Notes under the pieces: generated by a model
Database searches by the model: none
What the model saw: only the letters and a program-made list of their open reading frames with translations
Told to the model about the DNA's origin: nothing
DNA from: Acidimangrovimonas pyrenivorans
Lineage (GTDB): Bacteria > Pseudomonadota > Alphaproteobacteria > Rhodobacterales > Rhodobacteraceae
Length of the DNA stretch: 64,000 nt
Direction: 5' to 3'
Assembly (NCBI RefSeq): GCF_042643245.1
Contig: NZ_JBHRSK010000016.1
Location: 62,001 to 126,000 of the forward strand
In this document: piece after piece, positions 7,726-16,521 of the stretch
How the letters are laid out: every line of letters begins with the position of its first letter
Position numbering within the stretch: position 1 is the stretch's first letter
Program-made: the position numbers and the translations under genes

Positions 7726-10092
7726 TCACTCCCGTGTCTTCATTACCGCCACCAGATCGAGCCTGTCGATCCGCCGCCGCACGATCAGCGCCGAGACCAG
7801 CGCCGAGACGGCGACCGTCGCCGTCGCCTTGAGATAGGTCGCCCGGGCGATCACCAGCGGCATGGTGAACAGGTCCGAGGAAAAGCTCGAGGTGATCAGC
7901 AGCGCGAACAGGTAGCCGCCATAGAGCCCGAGCGGAATCGCCACCAGCGTCAGAATGCCGAGCTCGCCCAGCAGCACCGCCGAGACCTCGGCCCGGCTGA
8001 AGCCGAGGATGCGCAGGCTGGCCAGCTCGCGCGCACGCTCCGACAGCTGGATGCGGGCGGCGTTGTAGACGACGCCGATCACGATCAGGGCGCCCATCAG
8101 GGTGTAGATGAAAGTCTGAACCCCTATACTCTCGGCGACGGTGTCGCGGAAGGACTGCCGGATCTGGGCCAGCAGCGAGATCGCGGCGATGCCCGGCGTC
8201 TCCTTCACCGCCTTGAACAGCGCCGGCAGCTTGTCCTCGTCGAGCATCACGTTGACGGCGCTGACCTGCGGCGCCTGTTCCAGCATCCGGTTCAGCGCCG
8301 CGTAATCCATATAGGCGCCGAGGCCGAAATGCTGGGTAATGATCCCGGTGACGGGCAGCGCGTAATGGCCGCGCCGGCCGGTCATCACCTCGACATCGAC
8401 CTTGTCGCCCAGCTGCAGGTTCAGGTGCCGGGCCAGCCGGTCGGTCAGCACCAGCCCGTGGCTGGGCAGCACCACCCTGTCGCTTTGGCTGTCGACGACG
8501 CGGGCCAGGTCGTCGCCCGGGGCGTGGCCCTCGATCGAGATCAGCCGGTTGCGGGCGCCGTGGCTCAGCCGCACCGGCAGGCTCAGCACCCCCTCGGCCC
8601 GCATCACCCCGGGCAGCCGCGCGACATCGTCGACCGCCGATTGCGGCCGGTCCTGGGCGAAGGTGATCGTCGCACTTTGCCGATTGGACAGGTAGAAGGC
8701 GCTCTCGATCATCCGGTCGATGGAATCGAAGCTGAACAGCGAGGCGACCAGCACCGAGCAGGACAACCCGATGCCAAGGCTGGTGAGCGCGGCGCGCAGC
8801 GGCCAGCGGGCCAGGCTACGCACCACCATCATCGCGGTCTGGCGCACCCCGGCCCAGGCCATCAGACGGTCGATCGGGCTATGCCGGAAATGCGGCGGCA
8901 CCGGCGGCGCCATCGCCACCGCGGGCGACAACCGCAACACCCCGCGCACCGCCGTCACCGCGCCGAAGGCGGCGGTGGCCAGCCCGCCGGCGGCCGAGAT
9001 CACGTAGGTGTCGGGATGCTGGACGAAGACGAGGAAGGGGAAATGGTAGAACTGGGCGTAGAGCGATGCCAGCCCATGCGCCGCCCACAGCCCGAAGCCC
9101 CAGCCCAGCAGCACCCCCAGCACGCCGATCGCCAGCGCCAGCTTGACGTAATGCCAGGCGACCTCGTAACCGCCATAGCCCAGCGCCTTGAGCAGCCCGA
9201 TCTGCGCCCGCTCCAGCCGGATCAGCCGGCTGAGCACCATGTTCACCAGAAAGGCGGCGACGACGAAGAAGATCGGCGGCAATATCCGCACCATGCTGTC
9301 GAGCTGGGTGAGCTCGGAATCGAGGAACATCCACGAGATCTGCAGGTCGCGCCCGGTCGCCCCGGTGCCGCCATAGGGCGCCAGCAACTGGTCGAGCCGC
9401 GCCTTCACCCGTTCCGGCCGGGCGGTGACGGTCAGCCCCAGCGTCACGTCGTTGAAGGCGTCGTTCAGCCCGTAGGCGGCCTCGAGCACGTCGCGCGACA
9501 TCCAGATGATGCCGAAGCGGCGGTCGTCCGGCATCATCCCGCCGGGCGGCATGGTGTAGATGAATTCGGGGCTCAGCACCGTGCCGGTGACGGTCAGCAC
9601 CCGCTTGCGGCCGTTGATCGTCGCCTCGAAGGTCGAGCCGGCGGTGAAGCCGTTGGCCTTGGCAAAGGGCGCGTTGACGACCACCTCGCCCGGTTTGTCG
9701 GGCGCGGGCCAGCGCCCCGAGGTCAGCACCGGCACGTTGAGGACCGGCGCCCCGCCGCCACGCGGCAGCGACAACAGGTGACCCATCGCCGGCTCCTCCA
9801 GCCCGGCGATATCGAGCACGGCATATTCCGACACCCGCGCCTCGCTTCGGGCGACGCCGGGGATGTGGTTGATCTGCTCCAGCAGGCTGTCCGGCGCCCG
9901 TGTGGCCGTGGCGAAGACATCGGCGAAGCGGTTGCGCTCGTAATAGGCGTTGCGGGTCTCGGTCAGCGAGCGCGCGACGCCGTGGAACAGCACCAGCGTC
10001 ATCACCCCGCAGCCCAGCACCAGCGCGATCGCCAGCGACTGGGCCCAGAGCCGCCGGACATCGCGCAGCAATTTCAGGTCGAGCGCATGCAT
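7726..10092 (-). CDS. ABC transporter permease, FtsX/MacB-like (large, duplicated)
   Basis: Permease of the type VII (MacB/LolCE/FtsX) ABC superfamily, which couples ATP hydrolysis to periplasmic work or export. At 788 residues it has an N-terminal helix (SLAIALVLGCGVMTLVLF), a large periplasmic domain, a first FtsX membrane bundle near 270-400, a second periplasmic domain and a second FtsX bundle near 650-780. This internal duplication is typical of the long permeases that pair with a LolD-like ATPase and an HlyD adaptor. The ATG abuts the TAG of the ATPase gene with no gap, so translation is probably coupled. Confidence 0.9.
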   Translation of the reverse strand: MHALDLKLLRDVRRLWAQSLAIALVLGCGVMTLVLFHGVARSLTETRNAYYERNRFADVFATATRAPDSLLEQINHIPGVARSEARVSEYAVLDIAGLEEPAMGHLLSLPRGGGAPVLNVPVLTSGRWPAPDKPGEVVVNAPFAKANGFTAGSTFEATINGRKRVLTVTGTVLSPEFIYTMPPGGMMPDDRRFGIIWMSRDVLEAAYGLNDAFNDVTLGLTVTARPERVKARLDQLLAPYGGTGATGRDLQISWMFLDSELTQLDSMVRILPPIFFVVAAFLVNMVLSRLIRLERAQIGLLKALGYGGYEVAWHYVKLALAIGVLGVLLGWGFGLWAAHGLASLYAQFYHFPFLVFVQHPDTYVISAAGGLATAAFGAVTAVRGVLRLSPAVAMAPPVPPHFRHSPIDRLMAWAGVRQTAMMVVRSLARWPLRAALTSLGIGLSCSVLVASLFSFDSIDRMIESAFYLSNRQSATITFAQDRPQSAVDDVARLPGVMRAEGVLSLPVRLSHGARNRLISIEGHAPGDDLARVVDSQSDRVVLPSHGLVLTDRLARHLNLQLGDKVDVEVMTGRRGHYALPVTGIITQHFGLGAYMDYAALNRMLEQAPQVSAVNVMLDEDKLPALFKAVKETPGIAAISLLAQIRQSFRDTVAESIGVQTFIYTLMGALIVIGVVYNAARIQLSERARELASLRILGFSRAEVSAVLLGELGILTLVAIPLGLYGGYLFALLITSSFSSDLFTMPLVIARATYLKATATVAVSALVSALIVRRRIDRLDLVAVMKTRE

Positions 10093-10800
10093 CTACCACT
10101 CCAGCTCTTCCGGCCGCACCCGCTCGGCATTCTCCTCGACGCCGGACAGGGCGCCGTCCTGGAAGCGGATGACGCGATGCGCCATCTTCCGGATGCCGGC
10201 ATTGTGGGTGATGACGACGGTGGTCGTGCCCAGGTCGCGGTTGATCCGGTCGAGCGCGGCCAGCACCTGCACCCCGGTCTTGCTGTCCAGCGCCCCGGTC
10301 GGCTCGTCGCAGAGCAGCACCTGCGGCCGCTTGGCGATGGCGCGGGCGACCGAGACCCGCTGCTGCTCGCCGCCCGACATCTCGGCCGGGAAATGGTCGA
10401 TCCGGTGGCCCATGCCAACCCGCTCCAGCGCCTCTTCCGGCGGCATCGGGTTGGCGGCGATCTCGGTCACCAGGGCGACGTTCTCCTTCGCCGTCAGGCT
10501 GGGAACGAGGTTGTAGAACTGGAACACGAAACCGACATGGTCGCGCCGGTAGCGGGTGAGGTCGCGGTCACTCATCGCCGTCAGCTCGTGATCGGTGAAC
10601 CAGGCCCGGCCGCTTGTCGCCTTGTCGAGGCCGCCGAGGATGTTGAGGAAGGTCGACTTGCCGGAGCCCGAGGGGCCCAGCAACACCGTCAGCTCGCCCG
10701 CCATCATCTCGACGCTGATGCCGCGCAGCGCGTGGACGGCGGCGGCGCCGCTGCCGTATTGGCGCGACAGTTCCTCGGTGCGGAATACCGCTTCGGCCAT
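10093..10800 (-). CDS. ABC transporter ATP-binding protein, LolD/MacB-like
   Basis: Nucleotide-binding subunit for the adjacent FtsX-type permease. The protein has Walker A GPSGSGKS, the Q-loop FQFYNLVPSLTAKEN, the signature MSGGEQQR, Walker B LLCDEPTGALD and the switch histidine ITHN. This pattern is characteristic of the MacB/LolD subgroup. I favour the ATG at 10800 (MAEAVFRTEELSRQYG, 235 residues) because GGGAG precedes it; an upstream in-frame ATG at 10824 has a poorer site. It lies 79 bases downstream of a MarR gene on the same strand, which could place the exporter under MarR control. Confidence 0.92.
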   Translation of the reverse strand: MAEAVFRTEELSRQYGSGAAAVHALRGISVEMMAGELTVLLGPSGSGKSTFLNILGGLDKATSGRAWFTDHELTAMSDRDLTRYRRDHVGFVFQFYNLVPSLTAKENVALVTEIAANPMPPEEALERVGMGHRIDHFPAEMSGGEQQRVSVARAIAKRPQVLLCDEPTGALDSKTGVQVLAALDRINRDLGTTTVVITHNAGIRKMAHRVIRFQDGALSGVEENAERVRPEELEW

Positions 10801-10879
10801 GCCCTGCTCCCGCTCGCTGCGCATTGGCGCCTGAATACCGGTCCGAAGCGGCCGGCGCCTTGATCCAGCTTAAGGAGCT

Positions 10880-11305
10880 TCAGCCTGCCAGCGACCGCTC
10901 GAGGATGTCCAGTGCTTCCGTCACCGTCCGCCGCTCGGCCTCGGTCAGCCCCTCCAGCGCCCGGTCGGCCGCCGCCGCCAGCTCCGGCACCAGCGCGTCA
11001 TAGGCGCGGCGACCGCGGCGGGTCAGGCTGGCATGGGCGACGCGGCGGTCCTGCGCGTCGGTCTGGCGCGTCACCCAGCCGCGCGCCTCCAGCGCCTGCA
11101 GCGCCCGGCTGACCTTGGTCTTGTGCAGCGGCACCATCTCGCACAGCTCGCGCGCCGTCGCCGCCCGGACCTCGGCCAGGTTGGCCAGCACCCGCCATTC
11201 GGGCTGGGTCATGCCGTGCTTGCGGCGATAGATCGGCATCACCTCCGCGCTTAGCCTTTCTGCCAGAAGTGTCAGCCTGTAGGGAAGGAACCCCTTGAGA
11301 AACAT
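10880..11305 (-). CDS. MarR-family transcriptional regulator
   Basis: Predicted winged-helix regulator, 141 residues from ATG 11305 (MFLKGFLPYRLTLLAERLS). A helical dimerisation segment is followed by the winged helix (about 35-105) with a typical recognition region KTKVSRALQALEARGWVTR and the wing motif DAQDRRVAHASLT. The frame is open upstream to 11410, but that extension crosses the intergenic promoter region. It is divergent from the FAD hydroxylase gene, the usual arrangement for a MarR protein that responds to an aromatic ligand. It is also co-directional with the ABC operon. Ligand unknown. Confidence 0.88.
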   Translation of the reverse strand: MFLKGFLPYRLTLLAERLSAEVMPIYRRKHGMTQPEWRVLANLAEVRAATARELCEMVPLHKTKVSRALQALEARGWVTRQTDAQDRRVAHASLTRRGRRAYDALVPELAAAADRALEGLTEAERRTVTEALDILERSLAG

Positions 11306-11321
11306 GTTATTTCCCGTGCGC

Positions 11322-11349
11322 TTGATAGTTACATTTTCAACTTTTATCT
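11322..11349 (+). promoter_or_regulatory. Promoter and candidate MarR operator for the FAD hydroxylase
   Basis: TTGATA (11322-11327) and TTATCT (11344-11349) are separated by 16 bases and make a plausible sigma-70 promoter ahead of the gene at 11409. An imperfect inverted repeat overlaps it: AGTT at 11327-11330 and AACT at 11339-11342, with flanking GATA and TTATC. This AT-rich island between divergent MarR and target genes is where an operator would be expected. Confidence 0.4.
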
Positions 11350-11408
11350 TTCCTCGGCGTCGATTCGGCAAGCTCGGGAGGGGCCTGCCCGACGCCGGAG
11401 AGGAGCCC

Positions 11409-13025
11409 ATGACACGGATTTTCGAAACCCCGCTCTACCCCTATCGGCGCGCGGCCGATCAGGATGCGGCGACGCCGGCACGCCATCGCGTCATCGTGGT
11501 CGGCGCCGGCCCGATCGGCCTTGCCGCCGCCATCGACCTCGCCCAGCAAGGTGTCGAGGTGCTGGTGCTGGACGACAACGACAAGGTCAGCTGGGGCAGC
11601 CGCGCGATCTGTTTCGCCAAGCGGCCGCTGGAGATTCTCGACCGGCTCGGCTGCGGCCAGCCGATGGTCGACAAGGGCGTGGTCTGGAACCTCGGCAAGG
11701 TGTTTTTCGGCGAGCGCAAGGTCTACGAGTTCAACCTGCTGCCCGAAGGCGGTCACCGCCGGCCGGCTTTCATCAACCTCCAGCAATACTATCTCGAGCA
11801 ATACCTTTACGAACGACTGGTCGAAATCCAGCAGGCCGGCGCCCCGGTCGAACTGCGCGGCCGCAACAAGGTGCTGTCGGTCGATGCGCAAGAGGACGGG
11901 GTGACGCTCGAGGTCGAGACCCCGGACGGCCCCTACACGATGCAGGCCGACTGGCTGATCGCCTGCGACGGCGCCGGTTCGCCGATCCGCGGCATGATGG
12001 GGCTCGATTTCGTCGGCCGCGTCTTCGAGGACAACTTCCTGATCGCCGACGTGGTGATGGAAAACGATTTCCCCACCGAACGCTGGTTCTGGTTCGATCC
12101 GCCCTTCAACCGCGGCCAGTCGGCGCTGCTGCACAAGCAGCCCGACAATGTCTGGCGCATCGACCTGCAGCTGGGCTGGGACATCGACCGCGACGCGGCG
12201 GTGAAGCCCGAGAACGTGCTGCCGCGGCTGCGGGCGATGCTGGGCGACGAGGTCCAGATCGAGCTCGAATGGGTCTCGGTCTACACCTTCCAGTGCCGGC
12301 GGATGGAGAAATTCCGCCACGGCCGGGTGCTGTTCGCCGGCGACAGCGCCCACCAGGTCTCGCCCTTCGGCGCCCGCGGCGCCAATTCCGGCCTGCAGGA
12401 CACCGACAACCTGTGTTGGAAGCTCAAGCTGGTGATCGACGGCGCGGCGCCCGACAGCCTGCTCGACAGCTATGACAGCGAGCGGGTGCAGGGCGCCGAC
12501 GAGAACATCCTCAACTCGACCCGCTCGACCGATTTCATCACCCCGAAATCCGAGATCAGCCGGGTCTTCCGCGACGCCGTGCTCGACCTGTCCGAGGCCT
12601 ATGACTTCGCCCGCCCGCTGGTGAATTCGGGCCGCTTGTCGGTGCCCTGCGTTCATGACGGCTCGCCGCTGAACACGCCCGACGCCCTGCCCGGCGCGCC
12701 CGCGCGCAGCCGCCCCGGTGCCCCCTGCGCCGACGCGCCGCTGGGCGACGGTTTCCTGCTCGACCGGCTCGGCAACGCCTTCACCCTGATGACGATCGAC
12801 GCCGATGCGCCCGAGCAGGTGACGGCCGGCGGGGTGACGGCGAAACGGCTGGCGCTGAGTGCCGGCGGCGACCCGGGCGGGGCGCTGGCGGAACGCTATC
12901 TCGGCACGGCAAAGGCAGGCGTCTACCTGATCCGCCCCGACCAGATCGTCGCCGGCCGCTGGCCCGCCTATGACGAAACCACCATCCAGGCCGCCCTGCG
13001 GCGCGCCATCGGGAGGGACGCATGA
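11409..13025 (+). CDS. FAD-dependent aromatic hydroxylase-like oxidoreductase
   Basis: Class A flavoprotein monooxygenase family (PheA/TfdB/MhpA-like), expected to hydroxylate an aromatic ring with NAD(P)H and oxygen. From ATG 11409 it has 538 residues with three fingerprints: the dinucleotide-binding GAGPIGLAAA, the middle DG motif ACDGAGSPIR and the GD motif FAGDSAHQVSPFGARG. A thioredoxin-like C-terminal region follows. The start is preceded by GGAGAGGAG; an upstream frame extension to 11295 lacks such a site. The stop overlaps the DUF2783 start (ATGA). In related bacteria this pair sits in homogentisate or phenol-type catabolic clusters, but no ring-cleavage gene is present here. Substrate unassigned. 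Confidence 0.85.
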   Translation: MTRIFETPLYPYRRAADQDAATPARHRVIVVGAGPIGLAAAIDLAQQGVEVLVLDDNDKVSWGSRAICFAKRPLEILDRLGCGQPMVDKGVVWNLGKVFFGERKVYEFNLLPEGGHRRPAFINLQQYYLEQYLYERLVEIQQAGAPVELRGRNKVLSVDAQEDGVTLEVETPDGPYTMQADWLIACDGAGSPIRGMMGLDFVGRVFEDNFLIADVVMENDFPTERWFWFDPPFNRGQSALLHKQPDNVWRIDLQLGWDIDRDAAVKPENVLPRLRAMLGDEVQIELEWVSVYTFQCRRMEKFRHGRVLFAGDSAHQVSPFGARGANSGLQDTDNLCWKLKLVIDGAAPDSLLDSYDSERVQGADENILNSTRSTDFITPKSEISRVFRDAVLDLSEAYDFARPLVNSGRLSVPCVHDGSPLNTPDALPGAPARSRPGAPCADAPLGDGFLLDRLGNAFTLMTIDADAPEQVTAGGVTAKRLALSAGGDPGGALAERYLGTAKAGVYLIRPDQIVAGRWPAYDETTIQAALRRAIGRDA

Positions 13026-13222
13026 CCGACCTCATCACCACGCCGAACCTGCCCGATCCCGACGGCTTCTACGAGGAGCTGCTGGCGGCGCATGAAGGCC
13101 TGACCAAGGCGGAAAGCGACGCCCTCAATGCAAGGCTGGTGCTGCTGCTCGCCAACCATGTCGGCGACCGCGACGTGCTGCGCCAGGCCCTGGCGGCGGC
13201 GCGGCGGCCAAGCGACGGTTAG
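13022..13222 (+). CDS. DUF2783 domain-containing small protein
   Basis: A 66-residue protein matching DUF2783: it begins MTDLITTPNLPDPDGFYEELL, then a helical segment EGLTKAESDALNARLVLLLANHVGD. It overlaps the upstream FAD hydroxylase by four bases (ATGA), so the two are translationally coupled. DUF2783 genes are commonly found next to this hydroxylase type, which suggests an accessory role for the enzyme; no biochemical function is known to me. Confidence 0.85.
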   Translation: MTDLITTPNLPDPDGFYEELLAAHEGLTKAESDALNARLVLLLANHVGDRDVLRQALAAARRPSDG

Positions 13223-13247
13223 CGAACGTCAATTCGTTAATGCCGGG

Positions 13248-14123
13248 TTAAATCGGCACCACGTCCACCGAGTGCCCGCTGCTCTGGCCGCCGCCGGTGC
13301 GCAGCACGCCGCGGACTGGGGCGACATCGTCGTAATCCCGGCCCAGCGCCACCCGGACATGATCGCCGCCGACCATGGTGTCATTGGTCGGATCGAACGA
13401 GATCCAGCCGGTCTCGACCCCGCACCAGGCCCGGACCCAGGCATGCATCGCGTCGGCCCCGGCCAGCCGTTGCTGGCCCGGCGGCGGTTCGGTGCGCAGG
13501 TAACCCGAGACATAGCCCGCCGGCACGCCGATGCCGCGCAGGCAGGCGATCATCACGTGGCTGAAATCCTGGCAGACGCCGTGTCGGTTGGCGAAGGCCT
13601 CGGCAGGATCGGTGTCGACGGTCGTCGCCCCGGCATCGAAGCGCATGTCGCGATGCAGCGCCGCGCCGACTGCCTGCACCGCCGCCAGCGCCGTTATCCC
13701 CGGCCGCAGCTGGTCGCGGGCATAATCGGCCATCTCCGACGCCAGCCGCACCCGTGGCGACGGGGCGAGGAAATGCTGCGGCGATTGCGGGGCGAGGCTC
13801 TGGACCGTCGCCAGCTCCGTGGCCAGCCGCTCCAACGGCGGCGACAGGTCCAGTTCGGGCGGCTGGGCCATGCGCTCGACCCGCGCCTGGACGCGGAAGC
13901 TGACATGGTCGAAGGAATGGCGGAAGGCCAGCTCCACCATCTCGTTGCCGAAGAAATCGACCCGGCAGACGCGCTCGTCCGGGACCAGGTCGGAGCTCAG
14001 CGTGCCGGCGATCAGCCGCTGCTCGCCCGGCACGTTCGCCGGCATCAGCCGCAGCAGGTTGCGGCCGGCGCCGGCGGCGGTCTGGTAGCTGTAGTCGATG
14101 CTGGCGTTGATATCGTAAAGCAT
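13248..14123 (-). CDS. Transglutaminase-like cysteine protease family protein
   Basis: The 291-residue protein has a bacterial transglutaminase N-terminal domain (about 1-90) and a transglutaminase-fold catalytic core. The triad is visible: Cys184 in HGVCQDFSHV, His227 in AMHAWVRAW and Asp244 in ISFDPTND. Proteins of this group are thought to act as peptidases or amide-bond-modifying enzymes on peptides made by a neighbouring ATP-grasp ligase. It is the last gene of a three-gene minus-strand operon, starting six bases after the ATP-grasp/alpha-E gene. No signal peptide is seen. The physiological substrate is unknown. Confidence 0.88.
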   Translation of the reverse strand: MLYDINASIDYSYQTAAGAGRNLLRLMPANVPGEQRLIAGTLSSDLVPDERVCRVDFFGNEMVELAFRHSFDHVSFRVQARVERMAQPPELDLSPPLERLATELATVQSLAPQSPQHFLAPSPRVRLASEMADYARDQLRPGITALAAVQAVGAALHRDMRFDAGATTVDTDPAEAFANRHGVCQDFSHVMIACLRGIGVPAGYVSGYLRTEPPPGQQRLAGADAMHAWVRAWCGVETGWISFDPTNDTMVGGDHVRVALGRDYDDVAPVRGVLRTGGGQSSGHSVDVVPI

Positions 14124-14129
14124 TGAAAC

Positions 14130-16520
14130 TCAGCCGAAATAGGCCGCCCCCACCAGTGTCGCGATATCCTCGACCGAATGCGCCAGCGCCGTCAGCGCGG
14201 CGCTATCCATCTCTTCCGGCCCCCGCACCGCGAGCTCGGTATGGACCTCGAGCACGCGGCGGGCGAGCGGCGGCATCGGCGCGGCCGCGCTGCCCGGCAA
14301 TTCGGCGATCTGGGCCTTGGCCTCGGTCAGTTGCGACAGCACCGAGCGCGGGTTGCGGTCGTCCAGCGCCAGCAGGTCGACGACGGTGTCGCGCGTGGTC
14401 GAGACCGAGTAGCGGCGGCGATGCGACAGGGCGCTGTCGCCAACCTCGAGGGCAAGGTCGAAGGCCCCCTCGGGCGCGTCGGGATCGGCGAAGGCGGCCA
14501 GCGTCAGCGCCATGGCGTCGGCCCGCTCCAGCGCCCGGCCGAGGCTGAGGAAGCGCCAGCCGGTGAAACGATACATGTTCTCGTGCACCAGCCCCGAGAA
14601 GCTGCCGACCCGGCGCAGCAGCGCCCCCAGCGCCCGGGCGGCCGCATCGCCACGCGGGTCGCTGTCGGCCAGCGCCGCCACCGCCTCGGCCAGGTTGTTC
14701 AGGGCGATCCAGCCGTCGAGGGAAAACCGGTCGCGCACCTTGCCGGCGCAGCTCCGGGCCTGGCCGATCCGCTCCTGCAGCGGCGCGGCGATCGGGCCGC
14801 CGACATCGACGCCTTGCGTGGCGAGGAAATCCGCCAACGCGCGCAGCAGCGGCCGGTCGGGCGTGCCCGCCTCGGCCAGCCGCAGGTGATAGGCGCGCAG
14901 CAGGCGCAGCACGGTCTCGACCCGCTCGACATAGCGGCCGAGCCAGAACAGGTTGTCGGCGGCCCGGCTGGGCAGGACCGAGGCGGCCCGGCGCCGGAAC
15001 CCGTCCGGGGCGGGCAGCATCGTGTCGCTGGCCACCGGGCTGTCGCTGGCGATCCAGACATCGGCGACGGCGCCGCCCCGCTGCAGCGCCAGCGCGGTCG
15101 CGTCGCGGCCGCGGCCGATCCGGGCGAAGCCGCCGGGCATCACCTGCCAGCCCGCCGCGGTTCGGGCAAGGAAAACCCGCAGGCTCATCGGGTGCGGCGC
15201 CAGCCGGCCGTCGCGCAGCGCCGGCGCGGTCGAGACGCTGACCGTCTCCTGCGCCACCAGCCCCGGCCCGCGCGCCGCCAGCCAGTCCTCCAGCGTCTCG
15301 TCGCGCTCCAGCATCGCCGAAGACAGTGCCCGGGCATCGCTTTCGAACGGCAGGCCCGAGGACAGGGCCGGGCCGACGGTCATCCGCGCAGCATTGGAGA
15401 CGACCTCGGCCCGGGCGGCGCGCTGGCCGCACCACCAGGTCGCGATATTGGGCAGCTTCAGCTCTTCGCCCAGCAGGGCGCGGGCGATCGCCGGCAGGAA
15501 GGCAAGCAAGGCGCGGGTTTCCAGCACGCCGGCGCCCAGCGCGTTGACCATGGTCAGCTGGCCGCCCCGGATCGCCCCCACCATCCCCGGCGTGCCGAGC
15601 CGCGAACCCGCATCCAGCTCCAGCGGGTCGGCGTAACGCGCGTCGAGCCGGCGCCACAGCACCGAGATCGGGTGCAGACCGGCCACCGTCCGCACCATCA
15701 CCCGGCCGTCCTGCACCACCAGATCCTCGCCTTCCAGCAGCATGAAGCCGAGGTAACGGGCGATATAGGCATGTTCGAAATAGGTGTCGTTCAGCGGCCC
15801 CGGCGTCAGGATGCCGACCCGCTCGCCCGCCTCCCGCTGCAGCCCGTCCAGCGCATCGCGGAAGGCCCGGAAGAACGGCGCAAGGCGGTGCATGTTCGCC
15901 TCGGTCAGGAATTCCGAAAACACGCGAGACGTCGCCACCCGGTTCTCGACCGCGAAGCCCGCGCCCGAGGGCGCCTGAGTCCGGTCGCCCAGCACGAACC
16001 ACGAGCCGTCGGGGCTGCGGCCGATCTCGAAGGCGAGGAAATGCAGGAAATGGCCCGAGCGCGGCACCGCGCCGACCAGCGGGCGCAACCATTCCGGGTT
16101 GCCGGCGACCAGCGCCGCGGGCAGGTGGCCCTCGCTGACCAGCCGGCCGGGGCCATAGAGGTCGCGCGCCACCAGTTCCAGCAGTTCGGCGCGCTGGATC
16201 AAGCCCTCGGCGAGGCCCCGCCACTCAGCCTCGCCAATGATCACCGGGACATGGCTCAACGGCCAGGCGCGCTCGGTCGAGCCGGATTCGTTGTAGAGCC
16301 GGTAGAACACCCCGGCATCCTTGAGATACTGGTCGCCGCGGGCGAAGCGGTCGGGAATGTCCTCGGGCGCGATCGCGGCAAGGTGGCGCAGGAACGGCCG
16401 CCAGACCGGGCGCGGCGCGCCGTTGCCGTCCAGCAACTCGTCCGCCGCCCCCGCCAGCGGCGCATAGCCGGCCAGCAGCCGCGCCACCGGATCGTCCGCC
16501 GTGACCTTGCGCTCCGCCAT
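14130..16520 (-). CDS. Circularly permuted ATP-grasp protein fused to an alpha-E domain
   Basis: The 796-residue protein combines two families often encoded by separate genes. Residues about 15-480 match the circularly permuted type-2 ATP-grasp proteins (landmarks RLYNESGSTERAWPLSHVP, TPGPLNDTYFEHAY and LPNIATWWCGQ). Residues about 513-796 match the alpha-helical alpha-E (DUF403) domain, starting at SRAADNLFWLGRYVERVE. ATP-grasp enzymes join a carboxylate to an amine, so a peptide or amide ligase is predicted. It begins one base after the stop of the transglutaminase/DUF2126 gene and ends six bases before a second transglutaminase gene. Substrate and product are unknown. Confidence 0.9.
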   Translation of the reverse strand: MAERKVTADDPVARLLAGYAPLAGAADELLDGNGAPRPVWRPFLRHLAAIAPEDIPDRFARGDQYLKDAGVFYRLYNESGSTERAWPLSHVPVIIGEAEWRGLAEGLIQRAELLELVARDLYGPGRLVSEGHLPAALVAGNPEWLRPLVGAVPRSGHFLHFLAFEIGRSPDGSWFVLGDRTQAPSGAGFAVENRVATSRVFSEFLTEANMHRLAPFFRAFRDALDGLQREAGERVGILTPGPLNDTYFEHAYIARYLGFMLLEGEDLVVQDGRVMVRTVAGLHPISVLWRRLDARYADPLELDAGSRLGTPGMVGAIRGGQLTMVNALGAGVLETRALLAFLPAIARALLGEELKLPNIATWWCGQRAARAEVVSNAARMTVGPALSSGLPFESDARALSSAMLERDETLEDWLAARGPGLVAQETVSVSTAPALRDGRLAPHPMSLRVFLARTAAGWQVMPGGFARIGRGRDATALALQRGGAVADVWIASDSPVASDTMLPAPDGFRRRAASVLPSRAADNLFWLGRYVERVETVLRLLRAYHLRLAEAGTPDRPLLRALADFLATQGVDVGGPIAAPLQERIGQARSCAGKVRDRFSLDGWIALNNLAEAVAALADSDPRGDAAARALGALLRRVGSFSGLVHENMYRFTGWRFLSLGRALERADAMALTLAAFADPDAPEGAFDLALEVGDSALSHRRRYSVSTTRDTVVDLLALDDRNPRSVLSQLTEAKAQIAELPGSAAAPMPPLARRVLEVHTELAVRGPEEMDSAALTALAHSVEDIATLVGAAYFG

Positions 16521-16521
16521 C

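Noticed and set aside
6562..10863. An open frame of 1433 codons on the plus strand, antisense to the ABC exporter operon
   Set aside because: It is rich in Arg, His, Gln and Asp, lacks domains and lies opposite three well-supported genes. High GC content suppresses stop codons on the opposite strand.
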